This document shows positions 44,105 to 53,913 of a DNA stretch of 64,000 nt, in pieces. This stretch comes from Blakeslea trispora (Eukaryota; Mucoromycota; Mucoromycetes; Mucorales; Choanephoraceae): assembly GCA_025331445.1 (NCBI GenBank), contig JAIWNE010000011.1:310001-374000 (forward strand), given 5' to 3'. Numbering within the stretch: position 1 is the first letter of the stretch; the number at the start of each line of letters is the position of its first letter. The position numbers and the translations under genes were made by a program. The notes under the pieces were generated by a model. The model had not been told where the DNA came from. It made no database searches and saw only the letters and a list, made by a program, of their open reading frames with translations.

Positions 44105-45427
44105 TTAAAGATGGTGAGGTAGATTGGAACCCGGCTGGGTATTACCGGGCTGACTACTAGAAGAGCCATCATGTCCTAAAGTGACCTCATTCATTCTATC
44201 ACCCTCATCCATCCGATATGTGGCCTCACTGGAGTGTTGTTGTTCAAACATGGTGACCGAGGTCGCCTCATCATCGCTACCTTCAATGTCTACTTCCATG
44301 CCATCGTGATCTTCTTCTATGATTTTTGCGGCTTCTCCCACTCGTCTCTGGCCTTGGTTGGTTAATTCAGCAAGGGAAGGAGCTGGGCTGACAGTAACCG
44401 CAGGCTGACGTCGCTTAAATGAAGAGGTTCTGGCTGATGAAGACGTCTCTTTCGTCTCTGCCGTAACCTTAGGACGAGGTAAATTAAGCTTTGCCTGGCC
44501 GACAACAACACGCTTGTTGGGTGGGTGAGCAAGCCCATGACTACGACGTGGGCAGTCGCGACTGATATGACCCCTCTCATTACAGTTGAAACACTGGCGA
44601 CTATTACGTAAAGCATCACAGTCTGCACGACAGTGATCATACTTCTGACAGAAACGACAGAAGGGGGGCATTTCATCCCAAGTAAGAAGTAAATCCCTGT
44701 CCTTATCTCCCCAATCTATAATGCGACTAAGTGTTTGAGGTTCTGTAACATGTGGCTTATTGAGGTTAAGGACTACGTAGCCCTGCCCATAAAAAACATT
44801 GCCATCCATATGGAGGCCTGCATCCAAAACTTCTCCAAAGTGAGAGAAGCGTTCAACCATTTGTTCTCGTAAACGTAGAGGGTGGATCAAAGGTAGGCGC
44901 TCCACTTTGACGCGGGCGATCTTGGCATCCGCAGGAAGGCTGCGGTAACCCCTGATGACTGTATGGTCGTCCATGGTAAGCCCCTCTCCCAAGAGAGTTT
45001 TACACACGGGGGACTCCATGTCCCAACAAGTCTCGATAAAACGACGTTGTAGGTACTTGCGTTCAATTAACAAAGTACCGAAAAAATGATAGGTGTTGTC
45101 GTTGTTTTGCGATCCCAAGAACTGTTTCAGTTTATTGACATCTCGAACTTGCGTGATGTCGATCAGGACACTATCCTTCTCCAGACCTACTATGTAGGGC
45201 GTGATCGTGCTAGTAAAGGTAACATCTAAAGAAGATGCCCACTGAGACTGTTGAGAGGAGGTGGGAGTGGGGGCGTGGTTCGAGGGTGCAGGTGTCGTAG
45301 GCGTTCGCCAAGACACGATATTGCGTGCCGCAACTTGTGACCAAGTCTTTGCAGGGTGATCAACTTGTCGGCGCCCTGTGTTAGAGGGTGCCAAGGTACT
45401 GGTCTGTTTTTTGAGTGAAAGAGCCAT
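44105..45427 (-). CDS. LINE-1 ORF1: gag-like RNA-binding protein
   Basis: 440 residues. The middle contains an RRM-like region (VKVERLPLIHPLRL through GQGYVVLNLNK). Two CCHC zinc knuckles follow, CRFCQKYDHCRADC and CFNCNERGHISRDC, each with C-x2-C-x4-H-x4-C spacing. The C-terminus is Ser/Thr-rich and acidic. It would bind the LINE RNA as a ribonucleoprotein. The ATG lies 2 nt inside the element border. ORF2 starts 2 nt after its stop. Confidence 0.9.
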   Translation of the reverse strand: MALSLKKQTSTLAPSNTGRRQVDHPAKTWSQVAARNIVSWRTPTTPAPSNHAPTPTSSQQSQWASSLDVTFTSTITPYIVGLEKDSVLIDITQVRDVNKLKQFLGSQNNDNTYHFFGTLLIERKYLQRRFIETCWDMESPVCKTLLGEGLTMDDHTVIRGYRSLPADAKIARVKVERLPLIHPLRLREQMVERFSHFGEVLDAGLHMDGNVFYGQGYVVLNLNKPHVTEPQTLSRIIDWGDKDRDLLLTWDEMPPFCRFCQKYDHCRADCDALRNSRQCFNCNERGHISRDCPRRSHGLAHPPNKRVVVGQAKLNLPRPKVTAETKETSSSARTSSFKRRQPAVTVSPAPSLAELTNQGQRRVGEAAKIIEEDHDGMEVDIEGSDDEATSVTMFEQQHSSEATYRMDEGDRMNEVTLGHDGSSSSQPGNTQPGSNLPHHL

Positions 45428-45429
45428 TG

Positions 45430-45444
45430 AGGCAAATGTTTTCT
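45430..45444. repeat. Target-site duplication of LINE-1 (right copy)
   Basis: AGGCAAATGTTTTCT, identical to 38759-38773. The LINE 5' end begins immediately to its left on this map. Confidence 0.9.
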
Positions 45445-45920
45445 ATTTCAATCTGCAAACTTTCTGACTTTGAAGTCTTTCTCTCTACTATTGCTGTTGC
45501 GATAATACAACTTTACATAGTTATGCAGCATCGGACGCGTAATATCTATGCATCAATAACTAAGCGGTCAGCGAAACCCCACAGGTGGGCGAATCGATAC
45601 ACAAAATGTAAATACTCGAGAATGGTTGGATAAATAATTTATCAGCTGTAAATCAAGGAGATAGAGACTCTCAAATCTTATTGTTTTTAATTTAAACTAC
45701 AAATAAGCAAGCGTGGCTCTGAGAGCATTTATCACATTAGGAGCTGAAGCGGAGGAAACTGATATTATTGTAGGTACGACCAATAATTCAATTTAAAACA
45801 AAATGTAGTAGATTAGTGGTATTGATATGGTTACTTTATTTGATTTATAAGAGAATGACTATTGCTTATTGTATTTACATGATTATTATATGGGTGAAGA
45901 TACTATGACAACCTTAATCA
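45445..45920. other. Gene-poor region next to LINE-1
   Basis: About 475 nt. A short frame crosses the empty LINE target site (from about 38730 into 45445-45500 if the LINE is ignored) but has no recognisable domain. Nothing else is supported. Confidence 0.4.
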
Positions 45921-47126
45921 TTAGTCTTTGTCACTATCAATATTAGTAATCTCCTCATAAATTTCTTGGTCATCACTATTGCTCTCGCTCTCTTCATCAC
46001 TATCTTCTTGAGATTCTTCGTCATCACTCTCTTCATCATTTGCATCCCAAGTTACCTCGGTCAACCATTCCTTCATTGTAACTTTTTTCTCTTTCTTTGT
46101 TTCCTCTAATATTCTGTCCATACTCGATTCGTTTTCAGTCTGTCCATCATTGAAGTTTGTCTCCAAGCTGTTCACCATTTCCTTAAAAAATAAATAAACA
46201 ACGAATTAAATATTTTATTTGACAGAATATAAGCCCTCGTACTTGCATTTACCTCAATCAGAGTAAGACCATTGATCAAAGATTCGAGCTCTCCTGATTT
46301 CAACTGTTCTGATGTTCGAGGAAACTTGAACGACTTTAGATCCTCCAATACGTATTTTTTCTTTTCAATTAAACGCAAAGAAGACACCTTCGCTTCTAGC
46401 CCCATGACTTGAACAATAGGCATACGTACACTGGTAATATCTTCTTCTGATATATAACTTAATGACTTGAGAAATGCATTTAAATGGCATTTTGTGGTAA
46501 GTACACATTTAAGCCTGTCATTGTAAAGTTTTGCCTTTGTTGCCTTTCTAGCTATTTCTCCTGTCGCACCATCTACTACCGTTTCATCTTCCCTCAAAAT
46601 CAGAACCCGAAGGTCCAATTTGAAACGCAAACCCACATTTTTACAAGTATTGCTCATTGTGTCTCCCCTAACCGGTGAAACAAAATATAAGGTAAGTTGA
46701 AGAATATATGTCGATGCATCTGATTTTGCAACTCACCAATGCAAGATAATGTGTCTATGTTGGCCAAGATATAGTTCGAAGATGTAGCCCCAAAATTTTA
46801 CTTGCAAATCAAATTCGGAGTATCGCTTCAAGTTTTCACTCGAAAACACCCAAGGCTTTTCGACATGTACCCGAAGCCTACAAAAATCAAGAGGCATTAG
46901 TAGTCTTAAATACAGATCAATAGTTTGCTTATTAGACCTACACAAACAAGTAGATTCTGTTAACAACATGCTCAACAGGTGTGGTGGGCTTGTAATTTTC
47001 ACAAGAGTTCCATACGACTTTCAGATTTCCTGAATTAACGATCTATGAATAAGAAAGTTGCGATTATCAACACGCTAATATACTGCAAGCACCCCTTATT
47101 TACCTTTTTGGATTTGCTTGAAAGTA
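45921..47126 (-). pseudogene. Unknown mucoralean-type protein, 5' end cut by a mariner copy
   Basis: Five exons (47126-47104, 47042-46942, 46877-46737, 46667-46253, 46181-45921) join in phase on the minus strand. Recognisable blocks are YKPTTPVEHVVNRIYLFV, FDLQVKFWGYIFELY, HIILHWGDTMSNTCK, FKLDLRVLILREDETVVDG and RLKCVLTTKCHLNAFLKSL. It closes with a strongly acidic Glu/Asp/Ser tail. The block order is reminiscent of a hypothetical protein family I associate with Mucorales, but I cannot name a function. A mariner element begins at the exon's 5' side (TA at 47125-47126), and sequence beyond it shows no continuing frame, so the start codon is missing. Splicing quality suggests recent disruption. 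Confidence 0.55.
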
Positions 47127-47150
47127 CAGTGTGGTTCGAAATAAGTTGCG
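47127..47150 (+). repeat. Mariner terminal inverted repeat, left copy
   Basis: 24 bp, exact reverse complement of 47857-47880. Confidence 0.95.
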
Positions 47151-47800
47151 TAAAAGCATCCCCATACCATCACAGAGTCCAAACCAAGCTTGTGGGTACC
47201 CTTAATATGCCTCTCCTCGCGCCTTTCTCCATCCTTTCTGATTACTCTGGTTCCAGCACTAGCGCTCTTAAGGGTGAACTTGGCCTCGTCAGACCAAACT
47301 ACCTTATCCCAGTCAGCTCTTGCCCAATCCAACCTCTCTTTGATCCAAGCTAAACGCAATTGTTTGTGCGTCTGCTTCAGAGCAGGCTTTTCTTTGTCGC
47401 TACACGAGATTTGAACTTCATACGAGTCAATGTCACTCGAAAAGCGGACAAAGAGACCTTCTTGCCTGAACCCAAAAATCGAGCCCTAATTGACTCAGTA
47501 GGTCGACGACGAACACCTTGACTAATCGCGTTCAAACCAGTTTGAGAAAGAAGCCTTTTTCTTCCAGTTGAAGCTTTGGGAAGAGTGGTTTGTGTTTTCT
47601 AAAGTCTTTTATAAGGTGATTGTACAGTTGATTTAGGGAGGTCGAGATCTCTTGAGATTTGAGCAAAGTTTCCTCTGTACAAGAAAGCGCCTGCTAAACT
47701 ACCATAATCGTATTCGGAAAGGTGCTTATTGGCTTCTTTGGTAACAGGAGTAGTAGTAGATGTGTTCGTTTTATTATGTTTATTAAGAAAAAGGTGATGG
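47151..47800 (-). pseudogene. Truncated, frameshifted mariner transposase
   Basis: Minus-strand fragments include an N-terminal helix-turn-helix part (FAQISRDLDLPKSTVQS) and a linker with RRRPTESIRARFLGS. The catalytic start is WDKVVWSDEAKFTL (first Asp) and DSVMVWGCF, after which coding stops at the terminal repeat. The second and third catalytic acidic residues are absent. At least one stop and two frame changes occur. Confidence 0.8.
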
Positions 47801-47856
47801 GAAGATCAACAGAACAACAATGGGGTAGATAATCAAATCGCGGAGTTTACAAAATC

Positions 47857-47880
47857 CGCAACTTATTTCGAACCACACTG
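47857..47880 (-). repeat. Mariner terminal inverted repeat, right copy
   Basis: 24 bp, exact reverse complement of 47127-47150, followed by TA at 47881-47882. Confidence 0.95.
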
Positions 47881-47892
47881 TATTCTTTAAGC

Positions 47893-47955
47893 TGGCCAAT
47901 TGGGGCTCACAGAAGTGACCAATTGGGGTTCACAAAAGCGACCAATTAAGTATCA
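47893..47955. repeat. Imperfect 23-bp direct repeats (GACCAATTGGGGTTCAC)
   Basis: Two to three tandem imperfect units of about 23 bp containing CCAATTGGGG. A related CCAATT motif recurs at 48136-48145 inside a sequence ending GGAAGCACTG/TA that looks like a Tc1-type terminal repeat. This may be the debris of another small element. No coding capacity. Confidence 0.5.
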
Positions 47956-48160
47956 GAAACTAGCCGTGAAGTCTCGCTACGCTCGACTACGGCGTCGCCC
48001 TCCGGGGGGTAATGGATTGAGTCAATTTATCTCATTGTTTCTATGAAATTCGATGGTAAGGTAAAGTCACGTGACTGTGCTCTAATTTTTCTCAAATTTC
48101 AGTAATATATGTTTTGATTTGATTTTTCAGTAAAGTGACCAATTGACGGTGGAAGCACTG

Positions 48161-48996
48161 TACTCTATGATATGTGAAAAGTATATAAGATGCAGCCTTG
48201 AAAATAGAAGGCTTTACCAATTTGCTGAAACACAGTTGTTCAGACTGATAAATTTGAACAAAAAAATCACGGCATCATGTTAACCTTGATAAGGATACTA
48301 TTTGACAGCATTCCGTTGGTAAGAACAACAAGAAGACTGTTAAACTAAATTGCTTCATCGACAAACAAACACCAATTCTGATTACGCAACGTACGATAAG
48401 CAAAATGTTACGCAAACATAGACTCTTCTTCTTATGCGCACATTTGATGGAAGGTACTGAAATTGTTTGAGCGTGCGGGAACTCGATGTGTAAACTGTAC
48501 AGCTTTCTTCTTTGCCTGTTCTTTTTTATGCAACAACACTTTATTTTTCAATCTGTGTGTAAGAAAAAACAAAGACTAAGGCAAAAGGAATACGTTCGGT
48601 GCTCTTCTTATGTTAAATGCTAACTCTATGGTAGTACTACCAATACAGTTATCTCAAGGTTTTTTATAGTCATGCATAACCTCCTCTTTGCCTGATCTAT
48701 TTTCAGAAAAGAGAAAGTGTGGTGTTATTTTGGTTTGTAAATAAATGCAGATACATTTTAATTTATAGGTTTTACAAGAGCAAATCAGAGCAGGAAAATA
48801 GATCTTGTTGAACCGCACGTGCGGACTTTCTCTACAGTCACAGGCTTTCATGTTATTATTTGTTCCTGTAGATCCTAATTATAGACGTTTGTTGTCTTTA
48901 ATCTCTATCTAAAAAAGAAAATGCGTGTATTATTTCTTCCCTTTTCTTTTTTTTCTCTCTCTCTCTTTTTTTTCTTTCTCTTTTTCATCATAAGAA
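48161..48996. other. Intergenic region upstream of the LRR gene
   Basis: About 835 nt, AT-rich, ending in long pyrimidine tracts (48931-48985) directly before the LRR start, typical of a fungal 5' leader. No gene is seen. Confidence 0.5.
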
Positions 48997-51062
48997 ATGA
49001 AAAATTCATTGATCTTGTTACTTCTAGCAATCCTTTCATTGCTTGCTACTGCATATGGTAAGCGTTTAATAGAACTACTTACCAACATCTAGCATCTAAC
49101 AATTATTAGCCCAAGATAATGGGCAGGACGAGTCGAGTTCAGAAGAACAAGATGATACGAGTGTAGCATCAACTACAGATTCATTGACTGCTACTACTGA
49201 AATATCTGATACAGCTCCCACAAGCTTTGCTATAGTTATCACGACAAGCGATACACCTATATCAACAAGCGAACCATCTTTCGCTACTACTAGTCTCGCT
49301 GTAGCCACGATAACGAGCAGCGCTATACCAACTGCAGTACAATCCAGTTTGCCTGACACTAATTTAAATGAAACCACAGCCAATGTAACTAGAACTGTTA
49401 ACCCTAGCGTCTGTCAAGCGCTTCAGGGCTGGTATAATTCACTCAATGGCAATAGTTGGATTCAGCGGTCGGGATGGAACTCCACTGACATGACCTCTTG
49501 TTGCGGTTGGTACAATGTCTATTGTAACAAAATAGGACAGGTCTTAAAAATGTAAATCACCATCTTTTTCCCCTAACCTCCCCTTACATCAGGGAAACTA
49601 TTTTCTTCTATTGGTTTTACATACTAACCCCTTTAAACTAGCGATCTTTCATATAATAACCTTGTTGGACAACTCCCAAATAACTTTGACCAATTACCCG
49701 ACCTTCAAAACATGTAAATGCTGGAATGATGCTGAAATGAGAGTAAAGAAAACAGAATTGACCCCTTCTCGCTTTAGTGACTTGAGCTATAACAACATTA
49801 GCGGATCATTTCCTTCTAGCGTAGATAGACTTGCACACTTGCGAGCTATGTAAGTTGCTTTCTCTCTTTTGAATCAATAAGGTCACTGACTTTTTTTTAG
49901 CAATTTCGACGTGAACTTGTTTTCTGGAAGTCTACCTTCTGGTCTCGGTGGACTAGTCAATCTTACCAACATGTAAAGGAAAAAGAAAAGCTTAATAAGA
50001 ACAATAGCTTACCAAATGATTTAGTCACTTTAAAAACAATTCCTTTTCTGGCACAATTCCTGGTTCTTGGGCAAACCTAAAGTCTCTTGAGAATCTTTTT
50101 CTCAGCAACAATAATTTGACAGGAGGTTTCCCTGATGTCGTTTCTCAGTTGATAGGCCTCACATCGCTGTAAGTATGAGCGAGGGAGTGAAATATGACTA
50201 TCTGACCTTGCTTTAATTAGTTACTTGGATAACAATCGCTTTAATGGCATTCTTGATATTAATTTCGCTAGTCTAACCAGACTCACACAACTGTATGTAA
50301 CGAGAAAAGAAAATTGAGAATACCGATCTAATCTATTATGTGTAATAAGCAATATTAAAGGCAATCATCTGCTTGGCAATTTTCCTGCTTCTATAGGAAA
50401 CTTGACTTCCCTGCAATCTTTGTAAGATAAAAATAGAAAATGAAGTTGCACAGCATTTTAATTGTTTTGATTTATGGCAGGGTCATGTCACACCAAATGT
50501 TAAATGGGACTATTCCCGATGGATTGTTCTCTCTCTTAAATTTGGAAGTTTTGTAAGTCTGATACATCTGAATCAATCGAGATTAACTTAGCTTTCTTTA
50601 TATAGAGACATATCTAACAACAGAATGACAGGACCAGTTTCCAATAGAATAGGAGAACTTGTTAATCTTAAGCGATTGTAGGTATTGTTAGAAAACTGAA
50701 AGAATCAACACTGATGGTTAGGTACTAGAAATATTGGACACAATGGATTCTCTGGCCCAATTCCAAACGAAATCGAAAGACTGACAAAGCTTGAAAGTCT
50801 TATTATGAACTACAATACTTTCAATGGACAATTCCCTTCAAGTATGGCTCCTAATGCACTTGGCTACTGCTACATGACACCTAATCAGTTCCAATCTTGC
50901 CCAGATCAAAGCATCATTACTAATCCTCAAAGCCTAGCCTTCCAATGCTCAGTAGATTGTATAGTAAAGAGCAAGAAGAAGAAGTCAGCCGCCTCAATCC
51001 AATCACCTGTCAACAATTATATCGTGCTATTCTTGTTTGCTTTGTTTGCTATGTTCATGTAA
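48997..51062 (+). CDS. Secreted LRR protein, probably GPI-anchored
   Basis: Eleven exons (48997-49057, 49110-49551, 49642-49713, 49778-49849, 49901-49972, 50025-50168, 50221-50292, 50350-50421, 50481-50552, 50606-50677, 50729-51062) join in phase to 494 residues. A signal peptide (MKNSLILLLLAILSLLATAY) leads to a Ser/Thr-rich stalk. A Cys/Trp region like the plant LRR N-cap follows (SWIQRSGWNSTDMTSCCGW). Nine 24-residue plant-type LRRs (LxxNNLxGxLPxxxxxLxxL) come next, then a Cys-containing cap and a hydrophobic C-terminus after a lysine-rich site, typical of a GPI signal. Each LRR exon is 72 nt (one is 144) with phase-2 introns. It is probably a cell-surface binding or adhesion protein; the ligand is unknown. 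Confidence 0.9.
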
Positions 51063-52381
51063 CATCTTTGTTGTATTTTTTATCTTTTTAGCCCTAGTTT
51101 TTATTATATATTTAAATAAGACAACTCACTCAAGACTAGAGTGCAAAATTCCTTGTTTTTGTTTTTACAACAAAGCTACAATATCATAGAAATACTGAAC
51201 TTGAATAAAGCTTTGATTACACTATCGCATTTCAGACGGTTCTTCTTGGTTATTGCAAATCTGTGCATCTTCTAGAAATAAATGCTTTAGTTCATTTGGT
51301 TTACAAAATACACACGGTAAACGCAGTTTCTATCAGATTTAGCTTTGCCATAGTTTATTTAAATATACTTAGTTCTTAAAATACAAATAAGTTTAAGCGT
51401 GCATTGTGTATTAAAGAATTAGAGCAAAATTAATAAATACAATATGACAAAAACACTACAACAGTTTCTTCGAATCCCTCTCCCGATTACAAATATAGCT
51501 ATATTATCAAGAGCTTAAGATTAATTAGAGATACAAGAGTAAAACTCGTTCAGATATAAAGTATAAAGCATATGTGCATGTTTTTTCACAATGGTGATAA
51601 ATATTCCACTCAAAACCTTGGTAACAGCATTTTTTCATAGACAGAATTGCCAGTATGAATTTTTTGCATAGTCTCCATTTCTTTTTAGACAGTTTTAAAC
51701 ATTTTTGTAGATACATACTGTCTAAACGAAAAGTGCAATTTGAGCTCAAGGAAAATACATTTAGCTCGATGAATTGACCTTTCACAATGTCTACCTAATA
51801 TCATCATTTTTCTTTTCTAAAAGAGTTCTTGGTTTTGTGGCTGTCATAATATGCACCCAGTTTTTTTGCTTCATATTCTGCAGACTCCACCAGCTAATGG
51901 CATAATAAAGAAAGAACTCGACATTTGCTTCTTGGAACTGTACCGCCAAACATAAATTTCGTCAATCCTAAGATAGATTTGTGCTAAAAATACATTGCTT
52001 CTGGTTTGAGGTTTAAGCTCAAAAATAGTGTGCAGCATGTTTAAACGATATACCTTCTTTAATACAAATTAGAGGATTTTTTTTCAAAGTATAATTGCTT
52101 ACATCTAACATACAAATGAGGCTTTTAGTGGTCTTACGAGTAGAGTAGACAAACAAATAAGACACTTCCTCTTTTACAAAAGAAATCACATGTGTACAAT
52201 GTTACACTAGTTACCTTGGATGTTGCTCATTCAATGATAGACAAAAAGGCTAATATTGATTATGTTTCCTTTTTTCTCCTCCTTCCACTCACCTACAGCA
52301 GACATGGTTAATAGTGTTGCTGTGTTTTAAGAAAAAATCAATCACAACAGACTTTTTTAAATATAGACGACAACAGAGGTT
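51063..52381. other. Intergenic region
   Basis: About 1.3 kb of AT-rich DNA without a supportable gene. Short minus-strand frames (for example 51525-51785) are Lys/Phe/Leu-rich and look like chance. Confidence 0.5.
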
Positions 52382-53913
52382 ATGGGCGCTTCAATTTCTA
52401 CACATGCACAACATTTCAAAGAAGCTACAAGCAATACAGAATTCATGTCTAATGAAAGAAGAAGGGTACCGAGGCATTTACAGCCGTTAAATGTAAAAAT
52501 TGTTGAAAAGCACGTTTTTCGGACTAGCCTAGGAAAGCAACGCTCGGTTTGTAGTGATAAGCACAATAAAGTCAACAAACAGCAAAACCTGTCAACTGAC
52601 AACACCAGCACACTCCCGCCATATGAAAGCATTCGAAAAACGGATGAGCTAGAGCGAATATCCATCAAACATCCTAACGCGAGCCAACAAATGTTTCGAT
52701 GGATAAGAGGGAGACGGTTTCAAGATGCAGATGTAAAATATTTATTATCTATCTCAGGAACTTCCTGTTAATCTATTGTTAATAGAGCATATACTATCCC
52801 TTGCCCAATGATCAATTAGAAATAGATAGACACCAAGTGCAATTATACATCATGCGTTGGGCCTTTGGGAAGTATGCATCTCTGAAATTCTCTTTTCTCT
52901 TGTCTTCAACATTGGCTAACACAACATTAGCCGTCATATAGTACCACCACCGCTAAGACAAAAGCTGGACGAGGGTATTCGGGTGCTTAACGTAGGGTAA
53001 AATTACGCTTTGAGAAGAAATCTTTTTTTTTTTAATTAATTCAATTCTCTTTTTTAATTTTTAGATGCGGGCCTGGACTATGGGTATGTGAAGCGACCCA
53101 TTGTTAAGAAGAAACATTATTTATATGTCAATATAGGTTGGGCATGCTATCATTGATATGGCTGAAGATTTTTGTAATTCTACTTTTGATGCGGTTGACA
53201 TATGCAATTTAATTCCTCAATATCAAGACAGTGATAAGCAATCGCAATATATTGGTGGATTGGAACAGGAGCCAAGCAATTTGAGATTCACATTACATAA
53301 CATCCTAATAGACTCTCTGCCATTTGAATCGGATACATTCGACTACGTACAACAAAGCATCACTGCCTTAACGTACAAAGTCGAAGATTGGCCTAATGTA
53401 CTACGCGAATTAAAGAGAGTTACAAAACCAGGAGGATATATACAGCTCATAGAGAACGAAATACACCCTTACTGTTTGGGGCCTATAGGAGAGTCTTGGC
53501 GGGACCAGAGTAAGACTTGTCTTTTATTTTCTATTCATACGATACTTTTTTGACTGAATATATGTGCAATAGTTCTTGATGTAATAAAACTTAAGAGAGG
53601 AAATGATCCCAGGATTGCTACTCGTTTTGAAGAATTGTTAAGAAACGTCGACTTGGAAAATGTTACCGTAAAATTTGTGTCAATACCAATTGGACCATGG
53701 GGACTTGATATTGGTAATTTATGGAAACAAAACGTTTACGCTTTTCTAGAATCTGCTGCCACATTTCTTGTTCATATAATGGGAATTACTAACTCTGAGT
53801 ATAAAGAAAGAACCCGAACATTTATGGAAGAACTAGATACTGGACGCTACAAAGCATTTAGCAATATTTATGTTGCATATGGGCGCAAGAAAATCAATAC
53901 TGTCGAGCATTGA
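52382..53913 (+). CDS. SAM-dependent methyltransferase (class I)
   Basis: Six exons (52382-52732, 52786-52871, 52931-52996, 53065-53083, 53137-53509, 53573-53913) join in phase to 411 residues. A disordered, basic N-terminal region precedes YYPLPNDQLEIDRHQ, then motif I IRVLNVGCGPGLW (GCGPG at about 168-172) and the acidic motif FDAVDICNLIP. PFESDTFDYVQQ and LKRVTKPGGYIQLIE complete a type-11 methyltransferase fold. This layout is common among fungal methyltransferases of unknown substrate related to LaeA and TAM41-neighbour families; I cannot specify the target. The N-terminus MGASIS fits an N-myristoylation signal, suggesting membrane association. Exon 4 is only 19 nt. Confidence 0.88.

Larger units (their letters stand above)
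38774..45429 (-). mobile_element. Full-length APE-type LINE (L1/Tx1-like), interrupted by a Tc1 insertion
   Basis: Two ORFs on the minus strand are flanked by a 15-bp target duplication (45430-45444 and 38759-38773). There is a short A-rich 3' tail and only 2 nt before the ORF1 start. Without the inserted Tc1 element it is about 5.3 kb. ORF1 has RRM-like and CCHC parts; ORF2 has endonuclease, reverse transcriptase and a terminal zinc ribbon. This organisation fits the L1/Tx1 group of non-LTR retrotransposons. It lies 34 bp beyond the MITE/DIRS nest. Confidence 0.92.
47127..47880 (-). mobile_element. Short mariner/Tc1 copy with deleted transposase
   Basis: 754 bp, flanked by TA, with perfect 24-bp terminal inverted repeats beginning CAGTGTGGTTCGAAA. 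The internal transposase lacks its 3' third, so the element is non-autonomous. It sits exactly at the 5' limit of the preceding multi-exon gene. Confidence 0.92.

Noticed and set aside
48131..48160. Complete Tc1-type element suggested by a CAGTGCTTCCACC-like end
   Set aside because: Only one end could be found, so no element is called; reported as a possible remnant.
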